From: JBCCDY01 sp039030555
GTDB lineage: Bacteria; Bacteroidota; Bacteroidia; Cytophagales; Cyclobacteriaceae
DNA length: 64,000 nt
NCBI GenBank assembly: GCA_039030555.1
Contig: JBCCDY010000020.1
Coordinates: 1 to 64,000, forward strand
Reading direction: 5' to 3'
The notes below the pieces were generated by a model. That model was not told where the DNA came from and ran no database searches. It saw nothing but the letters and a program-made list of their open reading frames with translations. Numbering within the stretch: position 1 is the first letter of the stretch; each line of letters starts with the position of its first letter. The translations under genes and the position numbers were made by a program. Below are positions 33,870-42,883 of the stretch, one piece after another.

Positions 33870-34145
33870 TTATTCCATCTCACCGTCATAAAAACGTTTC
33901 ACCTCGGATTTTGGAATAAATATTTTTCTTCCACGGCGAATCGTTTTGACCTTGCCTTCCGATTTAAGTTGTTCGAATTTCCATCTACTAGCCTTAATAG
34001 CTGCAGCGAATTCATCAGGCGTTAAATAGTCTGGATCCACTTCATTTTTGGCAGATCCTTTTTTCTCTCCTAAGTCAATTATTGCTTTTTCAAGTCTCTC
34101 GAATCGGTCTACCGGAAATTCAAAAACCATTTTGGGATTAGACAT
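33870..34145 (-). CDS. Excisionase-family helix-turn-helix protein
   Basis: This 91-residue protein has a C-terminal winged helix-turn-helix of the HTH_17/excisionase type: DYLTPDEFAAAIKASRWKFE, then IRRGRKIFIPKSEVKRFYD. Such proteins direct excision with the adjacent tyrosine recombinase or regulate element genes. The Shine-Dalgarno region is weak. Symmetric AT-rich repeats just upstream may be its binding sites. Confidence 0.8.
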   Translation of the reverse strand: MSNPKMVFEFPVDRFERLEKAIIDLGEKKGSAKNEVDPDYLTPDEFAAAIKASRWKFEQLKSEGKVKTIRRGRKIFIPKSEVKRFYDGEME

Positions 34146-34148
34146 GAT

Positions 34149-34217
34149 GGATTAAGGTTTATGTAAAACATAATCCAAATATATATTTCGTTAAATAAAA
34201 AAACAATAATTAACGAA
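34149..34217. promoter_or_regulatory. Symmetric repeats upstream of the excisionase-like gene
   Basis: ggatta...taatcc with inner ttatgt/acataa forms one dyad at 34149-34176. ttcgttaa (34187-34194) and ttaacgaa (34210-34217) form a second. They lie between the two integration-module genes, as operators or excisionase sites would. Confidence 0.5.
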
Positions 34218-34232
34218 AAATAATAATATACT

Positions 34233-35093
34233 TCACGGATTATAATGTATGCTCTCAACATAGTTTAAGGCATTCCTTATATAGTTCTTAAATCGTAGGA
34301 TTTGTTCTTCGGTTATTTTTGTCTTTGCTTTTAAATACTGCCAGAATCTATCTGACAAATCGTAATAAGTCCACTGGTAATAACGTAAAATATAGTCATC
34401 GCTGTTTTTCCATTCAGGGTCAAGTTCCTTCGAAAAAAATTTCAATAATTCACGAATTAGTAATTCGTAGTCATTAAACAGCAATTTAAATTCTTTGATA
34501 AAAGGAGTTTCTATCTCTGAAGAAAGGGGTGGGGTTATTCTAAAATTATTGAATGGTAAATTATAGTCTGCTGTACCAACAGATCTTAATGATCTCGAAT
34601 CGACAATAAATGGTATTTCGATTGAGTATCTTGACCGCAAACTAAGCTCTCCAAATTTTTTACAATTTTCATCCTTGTAAAGCAAAGTGCGAAAGAAAAC
34701 ATCAACGATTTTTATCAGAGACCTACATTCTTTATGAAATATTTTGCCAGCATCATGCTTGAGAATATTTATACCATTATCTAAATACTTATGTACAATA
34801 GTTCGAATTGCACTTTTCTCTATTTCAAATGCGTCTCCTTCGATAAAACTATCAAATGTTTCCTCATTTCCATATTTATAATTTGGAGCAACATACCCGT
34901 AATCGATTAGGTCAATTTCAAAAATATTTGAGCTCTCTTGAAATATATGATAGAAGCTTCTTACTTCTTTCATAATATTATCATAACGAACTCTACAATA
35001 GATTTGATACCCCCTACTTCCGTCAGGTAAGTATTCGGATGGAAGTTTTTTATTTAAAAAGTGCTTAACTGTTACTTTCTTCTTATATGCCAT
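34233..35093 (-). CDS. Unknown protein coupled to the integrase
   Basis: The ATG at 35093 (MAYKKKVTVKHFLNKKLPSE) starts one base after the integrase stop, giving 286 residues. The product is rich in Tyr, Phe and Lys, with a long helical middle (residues ~95-150) and no signal peptide. I recognise no domain. Tight coupling to the recombinase suggests a role in integration, excision or immunity, but none is visible. Confidence 0.65.
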   Translation of the reverse strand: MAYKKKVTVKHFLNKKLPSEYLPDGSRGYQIYCRVRYDNIMKEVRSFYHIFQESSNIFEIDLIDYGYVAPNYKYGNEETFDSFIEGDAFEIEKSAIRTIVHKYLDNGINILKHDAGKIFHKECRSLIKIVDVFFRTLLYKDENCKKFGELSLRSRYSIEIPFIVDSRSLRSVGTADYNLPFNNFRITPPLSSEIETPFIKEFKLLFNDYELLIRELLKFFSKELDPEWKNSDDYILRYYQWTYYDLSDRFWQYLKAKTKITEEQILRFKNYIRNALNYVESIHYNP

Positions 35094-35094
35094 C

Positions 35095-36288
35095 CTAATC
35101 GAAGTCTGAAGTGTCAATCATTTCAAGCTGTGGTTCTAGTTCTTTCCTACCTACTTCATAATAGTTCTCAGTCATTTTCTCATCGGAATGGCCAGCCAGG
35201 TATTTAGAGTATTGAGGAGCCAGACCTTTTTGAGCCGTAATGAATTGTTGAAAAGAGTGCCTCGCCATTTTATTATTCAATGACTTATCAAGTCCCGCCA
35301 GCTGTGCCAGATCTTTCAACTGCCGGTTGAATACTGGTTCCGAGATCTGTTCGGGAAATACCAGGTGTTCATTTAATCCTTTTTGCTTCATTATGATCTC
35401 CTGAGCATGCCTAAACTTATAAATGAATCCAAGATAAGGTTTTCCATTTTTAGAGCGAAAGCCTTCAATGATATAACCTCGTTTGGTCTCTTTGATGTGT
35501 TCCCAAGTTAAAGAGTATAGATCACTCAAATAGAACCCAACATAGAAACAGAATAGCCATTGTTCCCGGGTTCGTTCAAGGTTCGAACGATCCTCTGGTA
35601 AAGAGACCGAACGCAGCTGCTTTATTTCTTCCACAGATAAAAAACTTCTGGGGTTCCTGGTTTTTTCTATCCCCAGGTTCAAATACTGAAACGGATCGGC
35701 CGGAAGAAAATCTTCTCGCACAGCGCCGCGAACAATTACCTTGAATTGCTGAAAAGCTTTATCAACTGTAACGCCTTTCTGTCCCCGATCATGAAAAAGG
35801 TAATCCCTGAATTCAAAGAATAGTTTTTCATTTAGATCCCGGAATGGAATAGTAGGATTGAAATCATTTAGATTCTTGAGAAAGGTGTGATATTTCTGCC
35901 AGGTACGGTAAGCCTTCTTACCCTTAATATGGTTACTGATGAAATCTTCAGCATAATCGTTGAAAATATGGGCTGCATCCCCTTTCTCCAGGTAGTCCGT
36001 GATTTTATCGATCGTAATAATTCGATCTTCCATGAAAAGCTTATGCGTATATTCCTCAATGGTGGCTTTCTTTTTCCGGATCTTTGTGTTGATCTCATAG
36101 CCATACGGGTGTGAATCACTTATCCACTGGTTGTCTTTCCCCCTCCAGTGCTTCTTATCGACTTTGACCCCTACAGGGTAGTACTTAATCTTTCGATCCT
36201 GGATAACCCGGATATCAATAGAATAAAGTCCGCTCTTGTTCTTTCTATTATTCCGGTTGAAAACGATTGATATAGAAGGCATCTTCAT
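35095..36288 (-). CDS. int: Tyrosine recombinase (integrase) lacking the first catalytic Arg
   Basis: I start at the ATG 36288 (MKMPSISIVFNRNN), giving 397 residues. An Arm-type N-domain, a SAM-like core-binding domain (about 105-200) and the catalytic domain are present. The C-terminal motifs are clear: MARHSF (R343, H344), AGHSDEKMTENYY (H367, Tyr 376/377). The box I motif, usually TGLR-S-D, reads VGFYLSDL, so the catalytic Arg is Tyr253. Its gene abuts the tRNA-fMet attachment site, as expected for a site-specific integrase that uses it. Confidence 0.88.
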   Translation of the reverse strand: MKMPSISIVFNRNNRKNKSGLYSIDIRVIQDRKIKYYPVGVKVDKKHWRGKDNQWISDSHPYGYEINTKIRKKKATIEEYTHKLFMEDRIITIDKITDYLEKGDAAHIFNDYAEDFISNHIKGKKAYRTWQKYHTFLKNLNDFNPTIPFRDLNEKLFFEFRDYLFHDRGQKGVTVDKAFQQFKVIVRGAVREDFLPADPFQYLNLGIEKTRNPRSFLSVEEIKQLRSVSLPEDRSNLERTREQWLFCFYVGFYLSDLYSLTWEHIKETKRGYIIEGFRSKNGKPYLGFIYKFRHAQEIIMKQKGLNEHLVFPEQISEPVFNRQLKDLAQLAGLDKSLNNKMARHSFQQFITAQKGLAPQYSKYLAGHSDEKMTENYYEVGRKELEPQLEMIDTSDFD

Positions 36289-36401
36289 GGTATTTAAAGA
36301 TGCTGAGAAAAAAATGTGTAAACAAGTTGTAAACAATTACCTTAAACTAACTGACTTTACCTTAAAGAAAAACTTTAAAAAGGAGAGGTTAAGGCATTAA
36401 A

Positions 36402-36429
36402 AAAGCCACATTTAAGACAATGTGGCTTT
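36402..36429 (-). terminator. Terminator of tRNA-fMet brought in by the element
   Basis: AAAGCCACAT (36402-36411) pairs with ATGTGGCTTT (36420-36429). It lies 7 bases below the tRNA 3' end and, like the hairpins beside att copies A and B, precedes the tRNA-derived repeat. Confidence 0.8.
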
Positions 36430-36438
36430 AGGTACTAG

Positions 36439-36511
<73 letters not shown>

Positions 36512-36521
36512 ATGTGGAGTG

Positions 36522-36561
36522 CAAAGGTAAGAACATTGTCCGAAAAAATAAAATACCTTTG
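36522..36561. promoter_or_regulatory. Divergent TACCTTTG boxes for tRNA-fMet and era
   Basis: TACCTTTG occurs on the minus strand at 36529-36522, facing the tRNA, and on the plus strand at 36554-36561, facing era, as an inverted pair. TTG at 36536-36538 could be the -33 element of the era promoter, though the spacing is short. Confidence 0.6.
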
Positions 36562-36580
36562 CAAAAAATCTGAAGTAGAT

Positions 36581-37468
36581 ATGTCATCACACAAAGCCGG
36601 CTTTGTCACAATCATTGGAAAACCTAATGTTGGGAAATCAACCTTAATGAATGCACTGGTTGGTGAACGCTTATCTATAATTACTTCGAAAGCGCAAACA
36701 ACCCGGCACAGAATTGTAGGAATACTAAGTGGTGAAGATTTTCAGGTTATCTACTCAGATACCCCCGGAGTCCTGGAGCCACAATACGAACTGCACGAGC
36801 GTATGATGAAATTCGTAAAAAGCTCGCTTGAAGACGCTGACTTGGTCTTATTCATAACTGATCTCTATGAAAAGTATGATGAAGGCGAAGAGCTTGTCAA
36901 ACTTATGAACCGCATAAATACCCCTATCCTTTTTTTGCTTAATAAAGTGGACCAAGCTAAAGGCAGCCAAGCGGAAGATAAACTAAGCTATCTGAAAGAA
37001 CTATTTAATGTTGAAGAACACCTAATGATCTCTGCACTTGAGGGGGAGGGAATCGATGAATTACTCCAAATAATTAAAGAGAAACTACCAGAACACCCTG
37101 CCTATTTTTCAAAAGACGAACTGACTGACAAGCCCGAAAAGTTTTTTGCTTCGGAAATCATACGGGAAAAAATATTTTTAAACTATAAAAAGGAAGTCCC
37201 TTACAGCACTGAGGTAGAAATTTCAGAGTTTAAAGAAAGTGGTGAAATCATTCGAATTAGGGCCGAACTATTTGTCGAGCGCGATAGCCAAAAAGGAATT
37301 ATAATTGGGAAAGGTGGAGAAGCTTTAAAGAAAGTAGGTATTGAAGCACGAGAAGATTTAGAGAAATTCTTTCAAAAGAAAGTCTATTTGGAAACCTTTG
37401 TGAAAGTCGAGAAAGACTGGAGGCGTAAGGAAAAGTCTCTTAAGAAATTTGGATACAAAGACAAATAA
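36581..37468 (+). CDS. era: GTPase Era
   Basis: The ATG at 36581 (MSSHKAGFVTIIGKPNVGKS) gives 295 residues; the longer open frame upstream runs antisense through the tRNA. G1 is GKPNVGKST, G3 DTPG, G4 NKVD, and the C-terminal KH domain has IIGKGGEALKKVG. Era binds 16S rRNA and acts in 30S assembly. It is followed by an inserted small gene and then by der. Confidence 0.96.
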   Translation: MSSHKAGFVTIIGKPNVGKSTLMNALVGERLSIITSKAQTTRHRIVGILSGEDFQVIYSDTPGVLEPQYELHERMMKFVKSSLEDADLVLFITDLYEKYDEGEELVKLMNRINTPILFLLNKVDQAKGSQAEDKLSYLKELFNVEEHLMISALEGEGIDELLQIIKEKLPEHPAYFSKDELTDKPEKFFASEIIREKIFLNYKKEVPYSTEVEISEFKESGEIIRIRAELFVERDSQKGIIIGKGGEALKKVGIEAREDLEKFFQKKVYLETFVKVEKDWRRKEKSLKKFGYKDK

Positions 37469-37496
37469 CAATTACGAGTTACGAACTGGTAGCTTC

Positions 37497-37856
37497 ATGA
37501 AAGCAGATAATATTATTCAATCCAAATCTTACAGCTTTGCTCTCAAAATTATTGAAGTTTACAAGCAATTACATCAGGATAAGGAGTTTGATCTTTCTAG
37601 TCAATTGTTAAGAAGTGGAACTTCTACAGGAGCAAACGTGGAGGAAGCGATTGGTGCGCATTCCAAGAAAGACTTTTTATCCAAGATGACGATAGCTTAT
37701 AAAGAAGCTAGAGAAACAAAATATTGGTTAAGGTTATTAACTGATAGTCAAATTCTAAATTCAGACCAAGTAAGAAGTATGTTTTTAGATATTGAAGAAA
37801 TACTAAAAATAATTGGCTCCATTCAAAGGTCAGTGAAAGGTTCTATCAATTCGTAA
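37497..37856 (+). CDS. Four-helix-bundle (S23/IVP-type) protein
   Basis: The ATG at 37497 (MKADNIIQSKSYSFALKIIE) gives 119 residues of four amphipathic helices, with the family motif LLRSGTSTGANVEEAIGAHS. S23-type proteins were first seen in 23S rRNA intervening sequences and occur as stray genes across Bacteroidota; their role is unclear. It lies between era and der, two genes often adjacent. aattacga (37470-37477) and its inverse tcgtaatt (37851-37858) border it, a sign of insertion. Confidence 0.85.
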   Translation: MKADNIIQSKSYSFALKIIEVYKQLHQDKEFDLSSQLLRSGTSTGANVEEAIGAHSKKDFLSKMTIAYKEARETKYWLRLLTDSQILNSDQVRSMFLDIEEILKIIGSIQRSVKGSINS

Positions 37857-37884
37857 TTTGCCATTCCTAATTTGAAATTGAATA

Positions 37885-39192
37885 ATGAGTAATGTAGTTG
37901 CAATAGTTGGTCGGCCGAATGTCGGAAAATCAACACTGTTTAATCGGTTGATTGAGGAAAGAAAAGCCATAATGGATGATCAGAGTGGGGTAACTCGTGA
38001 TCGTCATTATGGAATGGCGGAATGGAATGGGCGCCCTTTTACAGTCATTGATACCGGGGGGTATGTCCATGGATCAGAAGACGTATTTGAATCGGCTATC
38101 AGAAGTCAGGTTCAGATTGCAGTCGATGAAGCATCCATCCTCATTTTTATGGTCGATTGCGAAACCGGATTGACTGATCTTGATAAAGACTTCGCCAATG
38201 TCTTGAGATCTACAAAAAAGCCTATTTTCATTGCTGCAAACAAGGCCGATAATCAGGAAAGGGCTTTAATGGCCAATGAATTTTACGAACTCGGATTACC
38301 AGTAGATATTTATCCGGTATCCTCTGTAAGTGGTTCGGGAACAGGGGAGTTACTCGATGAACTCGTTAAAAAATTGCCCTCAGAAAATCCGGAAGATGAT
38401 GGGCAGCTTCCTAAAATATCTATTCTGGGGCGTCCAAATGTTGGCAAGTCTTCCTTTGTAAATGCACTACTCGGAACAGAAAGAAGCATAGTAACCGACA
38501 TTGCAGGAACGACCAGAGATTCCATCAATTCTCGATATAAAATGTATGGAAAGGATTTTCTTTTGATCGATACGGCAGGAATCCGAAAGAAGTCGAAAGT
38601 TCATGAAGACGTGGAATTTTACTCCGTGATGCGGTCTATAAAGGCGCTTGAAGAATCTGATGTCTGTATCGTTATGGTTGATGCCACCAGAGGATTTGAA
38701 TCGCAGGATATGAGCATCATAGCTTTAGCCCATAAATACAAAAAAGGGGTAGTGATGATGGTTAATAAGTGGGATACAGTTGAAAAAAATACTTCAACAG
38801 CAGACGAGTGGAAGAAATCAATCTATGAGAAATTAGGGGAAATGACTTATATCCCGATCATCTTCACGTCAGTCCTAACCAAACAAAGGGTTTTTCAGGC
38901 TATTGAGTTGGCGATGTCAGCCTATGATAACCTCCATAAAAAAATCTCTACTTCAAAACTGAATGATGCGTTACTTCCTGATATTGAAAAGTACCCTCCT
39001 CCATCAGTTAAAGGAAAATACATCAGGATAAAATACATCACCCAGCTACCAACCAAAACTCCGGCAATTGCTTTTTTTTGTAATCTTCCACAGTACATCA
39101 AAAAGCCTTATGAACGTTATTTAGAGAATAAGCTCAGGAGCCACTTTGATTTTTCAGGGGTTCCTCTTCAAATCTTTTTCCGGAAAAAGTAA
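37885..39192 (+). CDS. der: GTPase Der (EngA)
   Basis: The 435-residue protein has two GTPase domains in tandem, GRPNVGKSTLF at residue 8 and GRPNVGKSSFV near 182, then a KH-like C-terminal domain. It is needed for 50S subunit assembly. Length and arrangement are standard. It is in the same direction as era, with the S23-type gene between. Confidence 0.96.
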   Translation: MSNVVAIVGRPNVGKSTLFNRLIEERKAIMDDQSGVTRDRHYGMAEWNGRPFTVIDTGGYVHGSEDVFESAIRSQVQIAVDEASILIFMVDCETGLTDLDKDFANVLRSTKKPIFIAANKADNQERALMANEFYELGLPVDIYPVSSVSGSGTGELLDELVKKLPSENPEDDGQLPKISILGRPNVGKSSFVNALLGTERSIVTDIAGTTRDSINSRYKMYGKDFLLIDTAGIRKKSKVHEDVEFYSVMRSIKALEESDVCIVMVDATRGFESQDMSIIALAHKYKKGVVMMVNKWDTVEKNTSTADEWKKSIYEKLGEMTYIPIIFTSVLTKQRVFQAIELAMSAYDNLHKKISTSKLNDALLPDIEKYPPPSVKGKYIRIKYITQLPTKTPAIAFFCNLPQYIKKPYERYLENKLRSHFDFSGVPLQIFFRKK

Positions 39193-39203
39193 CTACTCTT
39201 TTA

Positions 39204-39821
39204 ATGCGAGGAGAAGAATATGAACTGAGGGTATTTCAGAAATTTGTTCCAAAAGAAGCTGCTGCTTATTGCCATAAATTATGGAATGAAAATGGTTTCG
39301 AAATTAAGATCGTAAAAGGCAGGAATACCAAATTGGGCGATTTTAGATACGATCCTGAAATAAAGAAATATGCGATCAGTGTAAATAACAATCTCAATTC
39401 GTATGCTTTCCTGATTACCTATATTCATGAAGTAGCCCATTATTTCACTTATCTGAAGTATAAAAATGCTGTAAAGCCACATGGAGAAGAGTGGAAACAA
39501 ATGTTCAAAAAGCTTTTGGTTCCAATGATTCAGAAAGAAATCTTTCCCGATTCTGTACAAAAAGCTCTGTCAAAACACCTTCGGAATCCTAAGGCTGCCA
39601 CCTGCTCGGATCCTGACCTCTATAAAGCTCTGAAGACTTTTGATGTAAATGGTTCTGACATTCAGTTATTAAGTCATTTAAAATCGGGTGAAGCTTTCCG
39701 GTTCAATGGAAGGGATTTCAAAAAAATATCAAAAAGAAGGACCAGGAGCCTATGCTCTGAAATTAAGACTGGAAAGCAATATCTAATTCCTGAGATAGCG
39801 GAAATAGAAAAACTAGGATGA
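39204..39821 (+). CDS. SprT-like zinc metallopeptidase domain protein
   Basis: The 205-residue protein has HEVAH at residues 75-79 in YIHEVAHYFTYLKYKN, with a preceding YAISVNNNLNSYAF region as in SprT proteins. The C-terminal part holds Cys residues (ATCSDPDLY and RSLCSEIK) at the position of the SprT zinc ribbon. Substrates are unknown in bacteria; eukaryotic SPRTN removes DNA-protein crosslinks. It starts 12 bases after der. Confidence 0.85.
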   Translation: MRGEEYELRVFQKFVPKEAAAYCHKLWNENGFEIKIVKGRNTKLGDFRYDPEIKKYAISVNNNLNSYAFLITYIHEVAHYFTYLKYKNAVKPHGEEWKQMFKKLLVPMIQKEIFPDSVQKALSKHLRNPKAATCSDPDLYKALKTFDVNGSDIQLLSHLKSGEAFRFNGRDFKKISKRRTRSLCSEIKTGKQYLIPEIAEIEKLG

Positions 39822-39917
39822 GATTACCCGGTCAATCGTGAAATGACGCACAGAATAAACGTAGAATATCAGCATAGACTTTACTGGATAATCCAGAGGC
39901 TTTGCTTAATTTGAATT

Positions 39918-40112
39918 ATGAGTCGAAAAGAATTTGAAAGGAAATTTGAACACCATAAAAATCAGATAGACTCGAGTATAAAAGTTTTGAAGCAAGGTTT
40001 TGAAGATCTCAATAAGCGTAATTATGAATTTTACGAATTTATTGAGGCTAATTATTTTGAACTTGAGGAAAGATTAACAAAACTAGAGAGAAAGGTTTCT
40101 GACTTAAGCTAA
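39918..40112 (+). CDS. Small coiled-coil protein, 64 aa
   Basis: The product is one long charged helix (FERKFEHHKNQIDSS... to LEERLTKLERKVSDL) with heptad spacing. There is no signal peptide or known family. Its stop overlaps the stop region of the convergent gene by 4 bases. Coding is plausible but rests on composition only. Confidence 0.45.
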   Translation: MSRKEFERKFEHHKNQIDSSIKVLKQGFEDLNKRNYEFYEFIEANYFELEERLTKLERKVSDLS

Positions 40113-40678
40113 CTGCCCAACCTATACCCCATCACCTGATCGATCTTTAAAAAAAAGTTCAGCGGAGTGTTTGTTCTCCAATTGATCAAATCAAGTTTAC
40201 CCCCAAAATTGATATACTGATCTATCGAATAATTAGCCCATTCTTCATAGACAAAGTCCCTGAAACCGACAGCGACAATCCATCCGTCCTCTACCTCTTC
40301 AAACCACTCTTCATAATAAGCATCATCTGATCCATGAAAATTGAATACATTTTCTCCTACTAAAATAAACTTCGATATTCCTTGTAAGGAAAGGTGTTCG
40401 ATAATGTTACGCTTAAGATGCATAATATCATTGTGCAAAGCATCATTCCATTCCCCAATCAATTCTATAATGGAGAATCCACGATCGTAGTCTGAAAACA
40501 GAATCTTAATATAAAGTGTTTCAGAACCTATGAAATCCCATCCCGGGTCTATATAATATCCGTAAATGGTATCTGAATAAAGATCGTAATTGTACTGCTT
40601 CCCGAAAAATGGTGACTGTTCATCAGTAGAAGGATCATAATTATCCAGCCAGCCATAATATGGCTCAATACTATGCAT
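40109..40678 (-). CDS. Hypothetical protein near MurNAc recycling genes
   Basis: The 189-residue soluble protein is rich in Tyr, Trp and Asp (e.g. YDLYSDTIYGYYIDPG), with no signal peptide. It lies 6 bases after murQ on the same strand and is probably co-transcribed. I recognise no domain. Confidence 0.7.
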   Translation of the reverse strand: MHSIEPYYGWLDNYDPSTDEQSPFFGKQYNYDLYSDTIYGYYIDPGWDFIGSETLYIKILFSDYDRGFSIIELIGEWNDALHNDIMHLKRNIIEHLSLQGISKFILVGENVFNFHGSDDAYYEEWFEEVEDGWIVAVGFRDFVYEEWANYSIDQYINFGGKLDLINWRTNTPLNFFLKIDQVMGYRLGS

Positions 40679-40684
40679 AAGTCT

Positions 40685-41497
40685 TTAAGCCCTGTTTTTA
40701 TATCGTTGATTAATTACTTCTCTCACCGAGCCGTATTTATTTAGCAGTTCCTCCGCTTCTTTTTCTGAAATTCGGAATTCATCCGTCAACATCTCAATCC
40801 CTCGCTTTACTAATTTGTTATTACTTAGTTGCATATCCACCATACGGTTTCCCTTAACTCTACCCAGCTGAATCATAACCGAAGTAGATATCATATTCAA
40901 TACCATTTTCTGTGCTGTCCCAGACTTCATTCTAGTACTACCCGTAACAAACTCAGGTCCTACAAAGACTTCTATAGGAATTTCGCATGCTTCTGCTACT
41001 GGTGAACCGGGATTACAGGTAATGCATGAAGTAAATATACCATTTGCTCTGGCCTGCTTAATTCCACCAATCACATAAGGAGTGGTGCCCGAGGCGGCTA
41101 TCCCGATCAGGCAGTCCCGTTGATCTATTTTATACCTTTTTAAATCGACCCAGGCCATATCTGTGTCGTCTTCCGCAAATTCAACCGCTTTTCTTATGGC
41201 CCGATCACCTCCTGCAATTAACCCAACAACCAGATCGTGAGGTACACCAAAGGTAGGTGGACATTCGGAAGCATCAAGAATTCCAAGCCTTCCACTTGTC
41301 CCTGCTCCAATATAGAAGAGCCTGCCACCTTCTTTAAGTCTTTTTGAAACTTCACTAACAACTTTTTCAAGCTGAGGTATGGTTTTCTGGACTGCTTTGG
41401 CAACTAAATAATCTTCCTGATTAATGTTGGTCAACATTTCTTTAACCGACATTTTTTCGAGGTCATTGTATTTTGAAGCAGACTCTGTGATTTTCAT
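40685..41497 (-). CDS. murQ: N-acetylmuramic acid 6-phosphate etherase
   Basis: The 270-residue SIS-fold enzyme has FYIGAGTSGRLGILDASECP (about residues 61-80) and TGSTRMKSGTAQK near residue 185. It removes D-lactate from MurNAc-6-phosphate to give GlcNAc-6-phosphate in peptidoglycan recycling. It follows a sugar kinase gene by 7 bases, which supplies the phosphorylated substrate. Confidence 0.95.
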   Translation of the reverse strand: MKITESASKYNDLEKMSVKEMLTNINQEDYLVAKAVQKTIPQLEKVVSEVSKRLKEGGRLFYIGAGTSGRLGILDASECPPTFGVPHDLVVGLIAGGDRAIRKAVEFAEDDTDMAWVDLKRYKIDQRDCLIGIAASGTTPYVIGGIKQARANGIFTSCITCNPGSPVAEACEIPIEVFVGPEFVTGSTRMKSGTAQKMVLNMISTSVMIQLGRVKGNRMVDMQLSNNKLVKRGIEMLTDEFRISEKEAEELLNKYGSVREVINQRYKNRA

Positions 41498-41504
41498 AAT
41501 ACCG

Positions 41505-42335
41505 TCAAGACTGGTGATAAAGTGTTAACCCGGAGATTGGCGATTCAAGAATATTTCCAAGTGTGACCCCAAAGTCGTGGGATACAGTCCTCAGAATACT
41601 ATTAAAGTTATAGGCTATGGATCCTGAGAAATGGACTTTCAGATTATTGACGTTATCGTAAACCATCACATTTGTATCGAAGAATTCGTGAAAACAATTA
41701 TAGACTAGCTTATAAAAGTATGGCTCAGAAATATTTCTAAAAATGAACTTTGAAAAAGACGCTAAATAGGTTCCTCCATTTGAACCATTAATCTCTTTAA
41801 GCACAGAATCCTTATCAACCGAAAAAGACTTTTCGAATAAAATTCTAATTTCCTCAGGCATATTCTTCCTTAAAAAATCTGACAGTAGTTTTTTACCAAA
41901 ATGGGCACCGCTACCCTCATCGGCAAGAATAAACCCTAAAGATTCAACGTTATCCACAAGTTGTTCACCATCATAAAGTGCCGAATTTGATCCTGTGCCT
42001 AGAATGCAAACTATTCCACACTCTTTTCCACACAATGCCCTGGCTGAAGCCAGCAGATCGTGGTTTGCCTCTATTTTTGATACACTAAATACAGACTTTA
42101 GGGCATCTTCTACTTTCTTTTTGGTTTGCTCACTCGAACAACCAGCTCCATAAAAGTATATCCTATCAAGCTTCTTAAGTCTTGACAATTCAGATTCTTT
42201 TATTGAATCAATAAAGGGTTTTGCCTCCTGATAATATGGATTAAAACCTATAGTCTTATACTGTTCAATAGAGCCATCTTCATCTATAAATCTCCAGTCG
42301 GTCTTTGTAGCACCGCTATCAGCAATTAAAATCAT
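41505..42335 (-). CDS. BadF/BadG-family sugar kinase (GlcNAc/MurNAc kinase type)
   Basis: The 276-residue ASKHA-fold kinase has the phosphate 1 motif ADSGATKTDWR (residues 5-15), GTGSNSALYDG near 105 and ADEGSGAHFGK at about 126. Paired with murQ, it most likely phosphorylates MurNAc or GlcNAc released from peptidoglycan. Its start overlaps the stop of the b5-like gene (ATGA-type). Confidence 0.85.
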   Translation of the reverse strand: MILIADSGATKTDWRFIDEDGSIEQYKTIGFNPYYQEAKPFIDSIKESELSRLKKLDRIYFYGAGCSSEQTKKKVEDALKSVFSVSKIEANHDLLASARALCGKECGIVCILGTGSNSALYDGEQLVDNVESLGFILADEGSGAHFGKKLLSDFLRKNMPEEIRILFEKSFSVDKDSVLKEINGSNGGTYLASFSKFIFRNISEPYFYKLVYNCFHEFFDTNVMVYDNVNNLKVHFSGSIAYNFNSILRTVSHDFGVTLGNILESPISGLTLYHQS

Positions 42336-42559
42336 GTAATTAACTTTCCAACTACTGTAAACTTATCAAAAACCTGGGCAGTGTGAGGAGCATCTTTTAA
42401 CTCTTTTGTAAGGTCTTGTCCAGCCCAATGCTCGTAATGCATACCATTCTTCCATAATTTGGATTTAGTGACATCGTATACGACTCCTTTGTAGGCCACC
42501 CATATTTCTTCTTTGTCGGAGCCGTTGTGTAGTGCGAGTTGGGATTTAGTAATGGTCAA
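42332..42559 (-). CDS. Cytochrome b5-like haem-binding-domain protein
   Basis: The 75-residue protein fits the short b5-like domain: LALHNGSDKEEIWVAYKGVV, then MHYEHWAGQDLTKELKDAPH, where the two His residues sit about where the haem ligands do. The classical HPGG is absent, as in other short bacterial members. It is first in the line with the kinase and murQ, overlapping the kinase by 4 bases. The biological link to recycling is unclear. Confidence 0.8.
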   Translation of the reverse strand: MTITKSQLALHNGSDKEEIWVAYKGVVYDVTKSKLWKNGMHYEHWAGQDLTKELKDAPHTAQVFDKFTVVGKLIT

Positions 42560-42684
42560 AATTGAAAATAATTTGATCGAATACGAACACTAAATTATAG
42601 GCTTTTAAGTATAAATATCTATCTATCAATTATTTATATTTAGAGGAACAAGCTTTGTTAATATATTCATAAATTTAATTCAAT

Positions 42685-42864
42685 ATGAGTACAAAACGTT
42701 TAAAAAGATCAGACGATAGGATTATAGGTGGAGTTTGCGGAGGTATAGCAGACTATTTCGGCTGGGATAAAACTATGGTAAGGGTTGTTTATGCCATTCT
42801 GCTATTTTTTGGAGTCGGATTCCTGGCATATCTTATTTTATGGGTCGTGATGCCAAGCGCCTAA
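42685..42864 (+). CDS. Short PspC-domain membrane protein (first copy)
   Basis: A 59-residue product begins MSTKRLKRSDDRIIGGVCGG, continues IADYFGWDKTMVRVVYA and ends in one hydrophobic segment and WVVMPSA. This is a stand-alone PspC domain, as found in the phage-shock stress system. It is followed 19 bases later by a second copy in the same direction. Confidence 0.9.
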   Translation: MSTKRLKRSDDRIIGGVCGGIADYFGWDKTMVRVVYAILLFFGVGFLAYLILWVVMPSA

Positions 42865-42883
42865 GCACAAAATCAGTAGTCCA

